The notes below the pieces were generated by a model. That model was not told the DNA's origin. It did no database searches and worked only from the letters and a program-made list of their open reading frames with translations. Both the position numbers and the translations under genes were made by a program. A stretch of DNA of 64,000 nt from Bacteroidaceae bacterium (GTDB lineage: Bacteria > Bacteroidota > Bacteroidia > Bacteroidales > Bacteroidaceae): positions 1 to 64,000 of the forward strand of contig JAFXVS010000046.1 in assembly GCA_017534815.1 (NCBI GenBank), read 5' to 3'. Positions 36,379 to 44,836 of this stretch are shown piece after piece. How positions within the stretch are numbered: the first letter of the stretch is position 1; each line of letters begins with the position of its first letter.

Positions 36379-37632
36379 ATGAAAAAAATTATTCTATCAT
36401 TGATGACGCTTGTTAGCTTGACAGCGTCTGCACAGTTTGGTGGTTTTGGCGGTCGTGGCCAGGGAAACCCTTGGGTAGACTCAGAAGCAGCTGTATCAGA
36501 GGACTTCAAACCAGCATTAAGCAATCAGGACAACAAACAGTATCCTATGGTGAATTCAGCGCGCCAAGTTCGTGCTCAGATTTCTGCTCCTAATGCTACA
36601 AAGGTGGGTCTTGACATTGCAGGTAAGATTTATACCATGACCAAGGACGAGAATGGTGTGTGGACAGGTACTTCTGCTCCTCAGGATCCAGGTTTCCACT
36701 ACTATCAGTTGAATGTTGACGGAGCAAGTGTTCCAGATCCAGGAAGCCTCTACTACTATGGTGCAAGCCGTTGGGGTAGCGGTATTGAAGTTCCATCTGA
36801 AGACCAGGATTTCTGGCAGGTGAAGAATGTTCCTCAAGGCTCAATGGGTGAGGTTTACTACTATTCTTCTTACACAGAGAAGATGCGTCGTTGCTTCGTT
36901 TATCTGCCTAACGAGTACTTCACTAATCCTACCAAGAAGTTCCCAGTTCTGTATCTGCAGCACGGTATGGGTGAGAACGAGTACAGCTGGCCATATCAGG
37001 GTCATGTTGCCTCTATCTTGGATAACCTCATCGCAGCTAAGAAGGCTGTTCCATTCATTGTCGTGATGGATAATGGTCTGAATGCAAATAAACCATTTCC
37101 AGCAGGTGAGATGCCTCAAGGTCTTCAGGGCGGTCAGCGTCCTCAGGGTGGTCAGCGTCCTCAGGGTGGTCAGCGTCCACAAGGTGGCTTTGGCGGCTTT
37201 GGTGGTTTTGGTGGCGGCTTTGCTGAAGATTTCAAGAATGTGCTCTTCAATGATATCATGCCAATGGTAGAGAAGAACTACCGCGTGGTTGCTGATCCTG
37301 CACATCGTGCATATGCAGGTCTCTCAATGGGTGGTATGCAGGCTCGTGAGGTCACTCTTGCTAATCCTGGCAAATTCGCTTATGTAGGTTCATTCAGTAG
37401 CGGTGCTTGGAGTGTTGACCAGGTGAAGAACTCAGAAGGTTTTGCTAAGAACACCAAACTTCTCTTCATGAGTGGTGGTGGCAAGGAGAACATGGGTTGT
37501 GTAGAAGCTGCTAAGAACATCAAGGAGCAGCTCGGCATGAATGCTGTTGGTTATGAATCACCAGGCACAGCACACGAGTTCCACACTTGGCGTCGTAGCC
37601 TCTATGAATTCGCTCAACTGCTCTTCAAATAA
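36379..37632 (+). CDS. Secreted CE1-like esterase with Ig/CBM48-like N-terminal domain
   Basis: 417 residues with a signal peptide (MKKIILSLMTLVSLTASAQ). Residues about 50-150 resemble the N-terminal domain of esterases that trim xylan (KVGLDIAGKIYTM, GFHYYQLNVDGA). The alpha/beta-hydrolase has HGMGENEYSW, the nucleophile elbow GLSMGGMQA and the histidine in GTAHEFHTWR. Homologues are feruloyl or acetyl-xylan esterases. An insert near residues 250-280 is built of QGGQRP repeats and glycines. No sorting tail is seen. Confidence 0.9.
   Translation: MKKIILSLMTLVSLTASAQFGGFGGRGQGNPWVDSEAAVSEDFKPALSNQDNKQYPMVNSARQVRAQISAPNATKVGLDIAGKIYTMTKDENGVWTGTSAPQDPGFHYYQLNVDGASVPDPGSLYYYGASRWGSGIEVPSEDQDFWQVKNVPQGSMGEVYYYSSYTEKMRRCFVYLPNEYFTNPTKKFPVLYLQHGMGENEYSWPYQGHVASILDNLIAAKKAVPFIVVMDNGLNANKPFPAGEMPQGLQGGQRPQGGQRPQGGQRPQGGFGGFGGFGGGFAEDFKNVLFNDIMPMVEKNYRVVADPAHRAYAGLSMGGMQAREVTLANPGKFAYVGSFSSGAWSVDQVKNSEGFAKNTKLLFMSGGGKENMGCVEAAKNIKEQLGMNAVGYESPGTAHEFHTWRRSLYEFAQLLFK
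37126..37179 (+). repeat. In-frame 18-bp tandem repeats in the esterase gene
   Basis: Three copies of CAGGGTGGTCAGCGTCCT, with a single base changed in the first and last, encode QGGQRP each. They form a flexible loop in the esterase and could change copy number by slippage without shifting frame. Confidence 0.85.
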
Positions 37633-37723
37633 AACATCAATACACATAAGCATAAGAAGGGGAGGTCGCAATTGCAACCTTCCCTTCTTTTATAGCTCGT
37701 ATATAGACCTCCGATTTTTCTTC

Positions 37724-37789
37724 ACTCGAGTCATTTTATCATTTGACTCGAGCCAATCGATGATTTGACTCGAGTGAAGGTTTTTGAGG
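37724..37789. repeat. 22-bp-phased array (array F)
   Basis: Units starting ACTCGAG at 37724, 37746 and 37768. The first two read ACTCGAGTCATTTTATC and ACTCGAGCCAATCGATG, each followed by the spacer atttg. Offset by four bases, the array also reads as tandem inverted repeats with arms GAGTCA and TGACTC. Array F opens the gene-free stretch 37633-38086; array G follows 132 bp (six periods) later. Confidence 0.85.
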
Positions 37790-37855
37790 CATGGGTCGCA
37801 TCCGCTCAAAATATCCAAAAAATCCATGTCAAAATCTTCAAAAAAGGGACAGGGA

Positions 37856-37943
37856 GTTTCTCGTAAACAAACCACCAGTTTGTCGGTAAGAAACTATACG
37901 TTTGTCGTAATGTTTCCACCCTTTTGTTGTTTGGGGTAAAAAC
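37856..37943. repeat. 22-bp-phased array (array G)
   Basis: Four units at 37856, 37878, 37900 and 37922: GTTTCTCGTAAACAAAC, GTTTGTCGGTAAGAAAC, GTTTGTCGTAATGTTTC and TTTTGTTGTTTGGGGTA, with the 5-bp spacers cacca, tatac and caccc. The first two units end in AAAC, the inverse of their GTTT start. Confidence 0.8.
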
Positions 37944-37960
37944 TGACCTAAAATCACGCT

Positions 37961-38026
37961 AGTTAACTCGATTCATCAAACGAGTTAACTCGATCGATGA
38001 AATGAGTTAATTCACGAGGACTTGTG
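37961..38026. repeat. 22-bp-phased array (array H)
   Basis: Units at 37961, 37983 and 38005: AGTTAACTCGATTCATC, AGTTAACTCGATCGATG and a degenerate AGTTAATTCACGAGGAC, with spacers aaacg and aaatg. The second units of arrays F and H both end ATCGATG and the first units both end ATC, so the two arrays look related by divergence. Confidence 0.83.
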
Positions 38027-38086
38027 TTTGTTGAGCATGGCCTGCCATACAATGTCATGATGAGGGCTTTATGTGAGGAAGCAAAA

Positions 38087-38326
38087 CTATTTCCATATCT
38101 CATCCAATGTTACGACGCGTCCACGACCATTCTTGATGTCTTCATCTCCTTGGCGTAGAATCTCAACCATAGCGGGTGAAGACATGATATATTCTGTCTC
38201 GTCCATAGCCTGCTTCTTAGCCGTCAGTTTCTTGAGGTACTTTACGGCTTTCTGCATAAGAGTCTCGTCCTCAGCGATAAGGCTCAATTCGCGGAATAAT
38301 TCCGCATTTAATTGTAATGCTGTCAT
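38087..38326 (-). CDS. Orphan antitoxin-like small protein
   Basis: 79 residues. The helical start (MTALQLNAELFRELSLIAED, then MQKAVKYLKKLTAKKQ) and the tail GDEDIKNGRGRVVTLDEIW resemble antitoxins of RelE/YoeB-type pairs from Bacteroidota. A -7 box TAACTTTGC is 24 bases upstream. No RelE-like frame follows on the minus strand; the next 450 bases hold only repeat arrays. It may be an orphan or the remnant of a toxin-antitoxin module. The antitoxin call is by resemblance only. Confidence 0.6.
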   Translation of the reverse strand: MTALQLNAELFRELSLIAEDETLMQKAVKYLKKLTAKKQAMDETEYIMSSPAMVEILRQGDEDIKNGRGRVVTLDEIWK

Positions 38327-38350
38327 AGTGCCATTTTATTGATTTCGGTG

Positions 38351-38359
38351 GCAAAGTTA
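38351..38359 (-). promoter_or_regulatory. -7 box of the antitoxin-like gene
   Basis: Minus strand TAACTTTGC, 24 bases before the ATG at 38326. Confidence 0.65.
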
Positions 38360-38583
38360 CGATTAAGCGAGTGAAATACAAAATAAAATCGCTTTTATTT
38401 TTATTTCCGAGCATAAGTAACTTATCTAAAGTTACACATAATCATTGAAATAACAAAAAATACAATATAAAATATCATGGAACAGGCAAGTTAGCGAAAA
38501 GAATGAAAGGGTGACAAAATGATAATTGGCTCGTCTTTCTGAAGATTTTGAGCGTCAGTGACCACTGAATGAAGAAAAAGTTG

Positions 38584-38592
38584 TACCTTTGC
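38584..38592 (+). promoter_or_regulatory. -7 box of the M15 peptidase gene
   Basis: TACCTTTGC, 20 bases before the ATG at 38613. Confidence 0.7.
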
Positions 38593-38612
38593 AAAAAAGA
38601 TGAGATACGAAC

Positions 38613-39425
38613 ATGAATAAAAGAGTCCTTTTCACTTCCATCATCACCTTGTTGATGCTGAATGGATTGACTGTTTCAGCACAGAATCAGGAAGGGGCAC
38701 ATATATGGAGCCCTACCTCGAACCCGACTCAAACTGATGGATCGCTTCCTGCTGCGGCACAGAGAGTGATGGATGCCTATCCTGCGTTTAAGATGACGTA
38801 TAGGGATAACGCCCTGCATTTCGAAGATGGCACAAAAATCATCTATGATGACGGACGGGAGAAAAGCTTTGAGGAAAAATTGGATGACTGTGACATCGAG
38901 GATATGTTCTCTATGGATTATGACAGAACCTCAACGGTTCCTGGCTATCTGGAAGATTGCGGAAGGGGACGTAATGAGGAACTCTTCAAGAAGATGTATG
39001 GCAGAACGGAGGGTGAGGTGCGCAAGAATCTTGTCAGCGTGAATTGGTTCGGTCAGAAGATACCCTTCACAAAGGTGAATGGGGCAGCGGAGCAATTGGG
39101 CAAGGTGGCGGCAGAACTTGCCAAACTGCCACAATACAGAAAGTACCTCACGAATGCTTCTACTTTCTATTGGCGAAAGGTGAGGGGCGCGAACCGTCAG
39201 AGTGCGCATAGTTATGGGATTGCCATTGACATCAACACGACTTACTCTAATTATTGGCTCTGGTCTAATCCCAACAGCTCTGAGACGGACACCTTGAAGT
39301 ATGTGAACAGGATTCCGCTGGAGGTTGTGGAGGTATTCGAGAAATACGGTTTTATCTGGGGCGGACGATGGTATCATTATGACACCATGCATTTTGAATA
39401 TCGACCAGAATTCTTCATGGACTGA
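38613..39425 (+). CDS. Exported M15-family D-Ala-D-Ala carboxypeptidase-like protein
   Basis: 270 residues with a signal peptide (MNKRVLFTSIITLLMLNGLTVSA). The zinc site is seen in SAHSYGIAIDIN (His and Asp) and in the C-terminal WYHYDTMHFEYRPE (His), as in VanY/M15 L,D- and D,D-peptidases that trim peptidoglycan stem peptides. GGRW before the last motif is also usual. It stands alone and converges on the B3/4 gene with a 28-base gap. Confidence 0.9.
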   Translation: MNKRVLFTSIITLLMLNGLTVSAQNQEGAHIWSPTSNPTQTDGSLPAAAQRVMDAYPAFKMTYRDNALHFEDGTKIIYDDGREKSFEEKLDDCDIEDMFSMDYDRTSTVPGYLEDCGRGRNEELFKKMYGRTEGEVRKNLVSVNWFGQKIPFTKVNGAAEQLGKVAAELAKLPQYRKYLTNASTFYWRKVRGANRQSAHSYGIAIDINTTYSNYWLWSNPNSSETDTLKYVNRIPLEVVEVFEKYGFIWGGRWYHYDTMHFEYRPEFFMD

Positions 39426-39453
39426 ACAGCCCCAAAGGAGATGACACCATCAT

Positions 39454-40119
39454 TCATTTGTAGATGAAGAAGGTTCCGCCATTGCTTTGAGCATATTTAC
39501 GGAGTAGAGCCTGGATGTACGCTGCATTTTCTTTGACACGCTGCTCGTTGCCGTCATAGCCGTTGATGAGGACGAGCAGGTGGGTGGTCTCGTTGGTCAT
39601 CTTGGTTCGTTCGTTGTCACTTGTGGGTGTTCCTACGCCGCCTTGTGCGTCACGATAGACTGGCAGGCCGTGAATGTTGATGTTCCCACGTCCGATGCCT
39701 TCGTATGGTTCACCTTCACGTCCGATTCCCAATGTGAGCGTGTCGCCCACGAATTTGTCGGCATCGAAGCCACCGATGCTGTATCCGTAGGCGATGGATG
39801 CCAGATTGATGAGATCGACGAGGGTGTCGCGCTGATAGAGTTCCTTGCCCTGAAGCATGCGACGTATCAGGGCTTCAGAGGCTGGACGGTATCGGGATGG
39901 GTCTTTGCCGCATGCCCTGTACACTCGCCGTGTGGCAGAGATGCTGGTCAGTTCCTTCAACGATTCTGTGGTCAGTTCCCCACGAAATTTTTCTGCCAGT
40001 TGTTCAATCTCGGCCCATAGGGCTTCATTGTACGGGGAATTGACAACCTCCGCTTCCAGGCATGCTCCCACAAACTCTGGGCAAATCTGCTCTATCTCAT
40101 TTGATACAATGACTTGCAT
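39454..40119 (-). CDS. B3/B4 tRNA-binding-domain protein
   Basis: 221 residues covering the B3/4 domain found in phenylalanyl-tRNA synthetase beta, here stand-alone. Motifs are SISATRRVYRACGKDPSRYR, RDTLVDLINLASIAYGYSIG and YEGIGRGNINIHGLPVYRDA. Stand-alone members are proposed to bind or edit misacylated tRNA; this is not proven here. It follows the kinase-like gene by 20 bases. Confidence 0.88.
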   Translation of the reverse strand: MQVIVSNEIEQICPEFVGACLEAEVVNSPYNEALWAEIEQLAEKFRGELTTESLKELTSISATRRVYRACGKDPSRYRPASEALIRRMLQGKELYQRDTLVDLINLASIAYGYSIGGFDADKFVGDTLTLGIGREGEPYEGIGRGNINIHGLPVYRDAQGGVGTPTSDNERTKMTNETTHLLVLINGYDGNEQRVKENAAYIQALLRKYAQSNGGTFFIYK

Positions 40120-40139
40120 CTCAGAATGTTTTGTTTGCT

Positions 40140-40775
40140 TCAGCCTATAAAATTCAGAATAAACTCCACAATCTCGTCCTCTGTCTTGCCGTCCACTTTA
40201 ATGACGAGATCGTAGTTGCGGGTGTCGTAACGAGACGAATCGGTATAGCGTTTGACATAGTTCTCACGCATCTTGTCCACTTTCTCGATAATCTTGCGTG
40301 CCTCTTCCTCGCTGACGTTCTGCTTGCGCATCACACGAGCCACACGGAAAGGCATAGAGGCCTGTATCAAGATGCACAGATGATTGGGATGGTTGCGGAA
40401 CACGAAAAAGCCACTACGACCAGTGATGACGCAAGATTCTGTCTCGGCGATGCCTTCCAAAATCTCCGTCTCGGCCTTGAACATCTTCTCTGTGGTCAGA
40501 TGTTCTGACACTTCTCCCGTCTTCGCCTGATAATCGCGGATTTCGGCTCCCCCCAAACTCACCACACGGGTGAAATCTTCCCACCAATATTTCTTTTTGC
40601 CTTTCATTTTCTCGATTTCTTCCACACTGAGGTTATACTTTTTCTCCAAGGCCTCGATGAGTGCCTTATCAAAGCATTCCACACCCAGCTTCTCGGCTAA
40701 TTTACGTCCGATGGTGCGGCCGCCACTGCCCAGTTCACGATTGATGGTGATGACAAATTTCTCGTTCTTGTTCAT
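40140..40775 (-). CDS. Cytidylate-kinase-like family protein
   Basis: 211 residues. The N-terminus FVITINRELGSGGRTIGRKL is a P-loop variant of the cytidylate kinase-like family (Cytidylate_kin2), followed by LGVECFDKALIE and CVITGRSGFFVFRNHPN. These proteins may phosphorylate a nucleotide, but the substrate is not established. A -7 box at 40833-40841 starts the two-gene unit with the B3/4 protein. Confidence 0.88.
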   Translation of the reverse strand: MNKNEKFVITINRELGSGGRTIGRKLAEKLGVECFDKALIEALEKKYNLSVEEIEKMKGKKKYWWEDFTRVVSLGGAEIRDYQAKTGEVSEHLTTEKMFKAETEILEGIAETESCVITGRSGFFVFRNHPNHLCILIQASMPFRVARVMRKQNVSEEEARKIIEKVDKMRENYVKRYTDSSRYDTRNYDLVIKVDGKTEDEIVEFILNFIG

Positions 40776-40832
40776 GGTCGTTTTTGATGTATTGTTTATT
40801 CTTTATGAAGATTTCATGTTCTTTTCTGAGGA

Positions 40833-40841
40833 ACAAAGATA
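40833..40841 (-). promoter_or_regulatory. -7 box of the kinase-B3/4 operon
   Basis: Minus strand TATCTTTGT, 57 bases before the kinase ATG. Confidence 0.6.
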
Positions 40842-40968
40842 CTTCGTTTTTTCCAAACAACCACTAAAGAATGGGTTCTAAAGCATTTTTTTTATAAATT
40901 TTGTCTCATTTTTTGCGAATTCTGCCACTCAAAAGAGTTTGATTGTATCAAAAAAGGGGTAACATTGA

Positions 40969-43032
40969 TCAGTCGTAGAAGTTCCAACTGAGTCCGAAGC
41001 GGATGCTGGAGGGGTTCATGGGATAGTTGGGTAACCAGAAGTAGCGACCGTCGGACTGGTTGAAGTGGTGATACATGATATAGAAACGTGTGCGCTTCAG
41101 GTCGAAGTTGGCATAGACAGAAAGGAGAGGGTAGTTGCCCACTTTCTCTTTTTTCTGTGGGTTCTGGTTCATGAACATGCCGATGACTGGGGAGTAGTCT
41201 GGGGCGTTGAATTCTGTGAAGTATTTCATGTCGGCGCCGAACTCGGTCTTGAGGACTTTGGCAATCTTGAAACGCAGATACAGGTTGGTGTAGAGCGACA
41301 CAACGGGAAGGGGCAGCACATCATTATGACTGCAAGTCTGGTAGGTGACGTCGTTCTCCCAATGGAAGATGCCGAGCTTGAAGTATTGGCGCAGGTTGGC
41401 GCTGATAACCTGGATGTTGTCGCTGCATTGCATGGGGGTGACGTTGTTGGTGAAGACGGTGTTCCCATCGGAAGTGAGGACGGGGATGCCGTTGTTCTGG
41501 AAGTAGGTGAAGTTCTTGATGTTCTCCACTCCCACCGTGATCGTGGTGTTGGTGTGGGGTATGTCGATGATGCCTTCGATGCGCTGTCTGAACTCCTTGT
41601 CCATACTGCGATCCCACCATGCGTGCTTGCCGTGATAATGGTCGAAGTAGAAGCTGGGGGAGACGTTCTTGATGTGGGCGTTGAGCGCCACTTGGGCGGT
41701 GTCGCCAAGCAGAGGGATGTTGACCTCAGCATGACCGCCGACGTCGAACTGCCCGATATCGGGTCCTGCAACAACAAATTCGGCGTCGAGGTTGTAGTGG
41801 ACAGTGCTGCCTTGCGTACGGATGATCTGTCCTCCTGCCAAGATGTTATTCTCTTTATAGTACTGATTCTCAACAAGTCCTGTGGTGTTGGTGTGGAAAC
41901 CTCCGTAGCGAGTTGAGTCGGCGAGCATGAACTTGTTGAATTCGAAGCCCACGTAGGCGTTGAGTCCGAAGAGCGCCCACTTGTTGAAACCTTCGCAGAG
42001 AGATATTCCGACGAGGTTCTTCATGTGGAAGTATTTGGTGTAGTCCTGTGTGGAGTCACCAGGCAGGTAGGTGTAGGAGTGGTAGTTCTCGGGCTCCATG
42101 TAGGCACGATGGTTGCGCATCATATTGCGGAGCTCGAAGGTGTGGAATATCTTGCTGACGGGCACGAAGACGTCTCGTGTGGTGACGGAATCGACCTCTT
42201 CCTCACGATAGAATCCGATGTTGTAGTGATGGGTGAGGAAGACGAGGTCGTGCTCCTGACGGTTCCAGGTCTGCGAGAGCTTGGTGGGGATGTCGTTGGA
42301 GGTCAGCTCGTGCGCCATGTTCTCAGGGTTGGTGATGTATTCCTCGTTTGCGATGCCGCCATTCTCGGCAATCTTCATGTAGTTGTGTTGGTAGTAGAGG
42401 TGGAGGTTGTAGTGGTCGGCGATGTAGGAAGACCAGAAGGAGGCGTTCATGTAGGATGTGGACTGTTTGTCGTAGTATCCACGGCCGTAGATGTAGTCGA
42501 AAATGCCTCCGAAATTGAATTTCTTGCCAACATTGTTGGTGTAGGTCGCTTTGATGTGGTCTGAACCTGTGTCCCTCGAACCGTTCCAGTTGTAGGTCAC
42601 GTTCATGAAGGGCGACTTGGTGTTGTAGAAGCGGAAGTGCTGGGTGTTGACATAGAACATGTCGAAGGGATCGGTGAACATGAAGTCTGGGATTTCAGTC
42701 CGTTCCATGAAGATGCGTGACAGGCGAGGGGAACCGACATTGCCCAGCGAATTGTAGTGACCCTCGATGCCTTCAGGCAGGTCGGTGTTCATGAACATGT
42801 GGTGGAGCGTGTCAACATAAGTGTCGGTCATGTTGCCATACTTGTCATCTACAGTCCAAGCCCTGATGTCGTTGGGAACAACCTTCTTTTTCTTCTTGGT
42901 TTCAGCGGAGTCTGGTCTGGCATCCATCGACATATCAGAGTTCGTTTCCAACTCTGATATGATGCGTTGTGCATAGCTTGACGGAGCAAGTAACGCAAAG
43001 AATATGGATATGATTAAATATCTTAAATTCAA
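40969..43032 (-). CDS. Putative outer-membrane porin
   Basis: 687 residues with a signal peptide (MNLRYLIISIFFALLAPSSY). After a charged spacer the protein is a long series of amphipathic strands rich in Tyr, Asn and His, ending GLSWNFYD with the aromatic C-terminal residue pattern of outer-membrane beta barrels. This fits the Bacteroidota putative porin family (PF14121). Substrate unknown. The gene is followed on the other side by a small membrane protein in the same direction. Confidence 0.87.
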   Translation of the reverse strand: MNLRYLIISIFFALLAPSSYAQRIISELETNSDMSMDARPDSAETKKKKKVVPNDIRAWTVDDKYGNMTDTYVDTLHHMFMNTDLPEGIEGHYNSLGNVGSPRLSRIFMERTEIPDFMFTDPFDMFYVNTQHFRFYNTKSPFMNVTYNWNGSRDTGSDHIKATYTNNVGKKFNFGGIFDYIYGRGYYDKQSTSYMNASFWSSYIADHYNLHLYYQHNYMKIAENGGIANEEYITNPENMAHELTSNDIPTKLSQTWNRQEHDLVFLTHHYNIGFYREEEVDSVTTRDVFVPVSKIFHTFELRNMMRNHRAYMEPENYHSYTYLPGDSTQDYTKYFHMKNLVGISLCEGFNKWALFGLNAYVGFEFNKFMLADSTRYGGFHTNTTGLVENQYYKENNILAGGQIIRTQGSTVHYNLDAEFVVAGPDIGQFDVGGHAEVNIPLLGDTAQVALNAHIKNVSPSFYFDHYHGKHAWWDRSMDKEFRQRIEGIIDIPHTNTTITVGVENIKNFTYFQNNGIPVLTSDGNTVFTNNVTPMQCSDNIQVISANLRQYFKLGIFHWENDVTYQTCSHNDVLPLPVVSLYTNLYLRFKIAKVLKTEFGADMKYFTEFNAPDYSPVIGMFMNQNPQKKEKVGNYPLLSVYANFDLKRTRFYIMYHHFNQSDGRYFWLPNYPMNPSSIRFGLSWNFYD

Positions 43033-43094
43033 AATTTTAAATCGTCTTACTTGATATAAAACAATAAGTAATCCTTTAGGACTTTCTGAGGTTG

Positions 43095-43361
43095 CTAAAA
43101 CATGAATCGCAGATAAAACTCAACCAGTTTGACGGCAATGGCTCCAAAGCCGACGCTGAAGAAAAGGATGCGTTGTTCTGGCAACACGAAGTATATCACC
43201 ACAGCAGCTACAAAGCCTATCATGAACACCCAATTGAGAATTCTGCGGGTGTTGGCTACGCTGTTGCTGGAAGACTTGCCCTTATGCCATTTCTTCTTGC
43301 TTTCGTTCTTGCTCTCAGCAACAGCCTCTGCGATGATTTTATCAACGTCTTCCTGATTCAT
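43095..43361 (-). CDS. Small membrane protein of unknown function
   Basis: 88 residues. A charged start (MNQEDVDKIIAEAVAESKNE) precedes two membrane spans (about 43-60 and 64-83). It lies 33 bases after the DUF4468 gene and 62 bases before the porin, all in one direction, so it may be co-transcribed with them. No family recognised. Confidence 0.7.
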   Translation of the reverse strand: MNQEDVDKIIAEAVAESKNESKKKWHKGKSSSNSVANTRRILNWVFMIGFVAAVVIYFVLPEQRILFFSVGFGAIAVKLVEFYLRFMF

Positions 43362-43394
43362 GATGAATAGATGATGGTTGCCATTGGTTTATTA

Positions 43395-44042
43395 CTAGTT
43401 GATGGACTCAGAAATTTCCTTCTTCAGTTGGTTCACCATGTCGATGGTCTTCATGCGGAACTTGCCATTGATGCGTCTCAAATCGCCTTTCTTGTTCAGG
43501 CATTCCTTGTCCGTGATCCAATCTTCTGCTGTCATGCGGATAAATTCTCCCTCACCCTGATCAACATTGAAGGACAGGGTATGGAGCATGAACTCCACTT
43601 TCCCATCGCTGATGCTCAAGTCGAGCAGATAGAAAGCCTGCGTGTAGTTCTTGGCGAGTGGCTTGACGGAGAATATCAGCTCTTCGGCTCCTTGGCATTC
43701 AATCTTGCCACTCTGCTTGTTGGCTTCCTTCACCTTCGAGAACTCGATGTTCTTGAAGAAATTGGCGTCTCTGTAATCGTCACCCATCATGGTGTTGGGC
43801 TCATATCGAAGGCTGGCCCATTGTGCCACCTTGTTGAAGATGTCTTCCTTGCTCTTGCCTGGTGCAGCGATGACATCTTTGAACACTACCTTGCCGGCCT
43901 CTTCAGGAATGGCGCCCTTGGCTGTGTAAACAGACATATCGGCTTTCCCTTTGGGGGCTTTCCTGCTGATAAGACCTTCACTTTGCGCTTGCATCATCAT
44001 GGGAAGTGCCACTGCAAGAATGGCAATGATTATCTTTTTCAT
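43395..44042 (-). CDS. Exported DUF4468 protein
   Basis: 215 residues with a signal peptide (MKKIIIAILAVALPMMMQAQ). The domain with YTQAFYLLDLSISDGKVEFM resembles DUF4468, a periplasmic domain of unknown function in Bacteroidota. The -7 box at 44091-44099 suggests it is the first gene of a unit that continues to the small membrane protein. Confidence 0.83.
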   Translation of the reverse strand: MKKIIIAILAVALPMMMQAQSEGLISRKAPKGKADMSVYTAKGAIPEEAGKVVFKDVIAAPGKSKEDIFNKVAQWASLRYEPNTMMGDDYRDANFFKNIEFSKVKEANKQSGKIECQGAEELIFSVKPLAKNYTQAFYLLDLSISDGKVEFMLHTLSFNVDQGEGEFIRMTAEDWITDKECLNKKGDLRRINGKFRMKTIDMVNQLKKEISESIN

Positions 44043-44090
44043 TTGAATGGAATTTTAATCGCTTGAATAGAATATGTTTTATAATCGCTT

Positions 44091-44099
44091 GCAAAGTTA
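44091..44099 (-). promoter_or_regulatory. -7 box of the DUF4468 gene
   Basis: Minus strand TAACTTTGC, 48 bases before the ATG. Confidence 0.7.
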
Positions 44100-44184
44100 A
44101 TGCTTTTACATTTTATGGTCAAATATTTATTTCTAAATATTCTAAAAACGTCAGAGAAAACAAAGAAGAGAGGCGAAGACGCAA

Positions 44185-44212
44185 CAAAAAGGAGACGTCC
44201 TGAGACGTCTCC
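44185..44212 (-). terminator. Terminator of the ECF sigma operon
   Basis: GGAGACGTC and GACGTCTCC form a perfect nine-base-pair stem with a CTGA loop, followed on the minus strand by TTTTTG. Confidence 0.88.
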
Positions 44213-44258
44213 CACTAATTGTTTCACTCTAATTTATCTTGTCGGATGTACAAGTTCT

Positions 44259-44795
44259 TTACCTTCTGTTGTTATTGTTGCCGTTGGGGGTGCTGCCATT
44301 CCATCGTGGTGTTGTCCATCGGTTAGGTGTTGTGCTCCTGCCTGGCTGGAACTGGTTCAGGGCTTCCACCTGGAAACGTGCCAATGCCACTCTCACTCCG
44401 TAAATCTTCTTCCAAGAAAGCACAGTGTGGAATTTCTTGTAGTAGGTCTGTTCCACTTTGCGGCTTTCTATCTCAAGGCTGGTCACCCGCATCACCATTT
44501 GTTCGTAGTCTTCCTCGCTGAGGTTTGTATTTCTGAAAGCCTTCATCATAATCTCCCGCTGCTGTCTGCCCAACTGACGCTGTTTGTTCTGCATCTCATT
44601 GAGGAGTGGGAAGAACTTTGCTGATTCCGCTTCGGTCAAGTGTGCTTCGCTTGCCACGAACTCGTTCATACGCTTCGTGTACAATTCAGGATTGAATTCC
44701 GTACGTGGATTCTGAATCCTTCCAAAGCCCTGGTTCTGCGCGTTCACACAGAAGCATATCAGCATTGTTGTGATGACTAATACAAATCTCTTCAT
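44259..44795 (-). CDS. Exported Spy/CpxP-like helical protein
   Basis: 178 residues with a signal peptide (MKRFVLVITTMLICFCVNAQ). The middle is helical and charged (LTEAESAKFFPLLNEMQNKQ, then VTSLEIESRKVEQTYYKKF), resembling periplasmic chaperone-like proteins of the Spy/CpxP type. The C-terminus is rich in Thr, Pro, Asn and Arg. It is the last gene of the sigma-factor operon, so it may sense or buffer envelope stress. Resemblance rather than a firm domain match. Confidence 0.72.
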   Translation of the reverse strand: MKRFVLVITTMLICFCVNAQNQGFGRIQNPRTEFNPELYTKRMNEFVASEAHLTEAESAKFFPLLNEMQNKQRQLGRQQREIMMKAFRNTNLSEEDYEQMVMRVTSLEIESRKVEQTYYKKFHTVLSWKKIYGVRVALARFQVEALNQFQPGRSTTPNRWTTPRWNGSTPNGNNNNRR

Positions 44796-44836
44796 GGATG
44801 ATGTTACTTATTGAGTGATGCTATCATGCGTCAGGA

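Noticed and set aside
37724..38026. Possible CRISPR array
   Set aside because: Period is 22 bp, units differ between sub-arrays, there are no 30-bp unique spacers and no cas genes in the window.
41065..41916. 283-codon open frame antisense to the porin gene
   Set aside because: The porin on the other strand has a signal peptide and barrel features; this translation shows only valine- and glutamate-rich low-complexity sequence.
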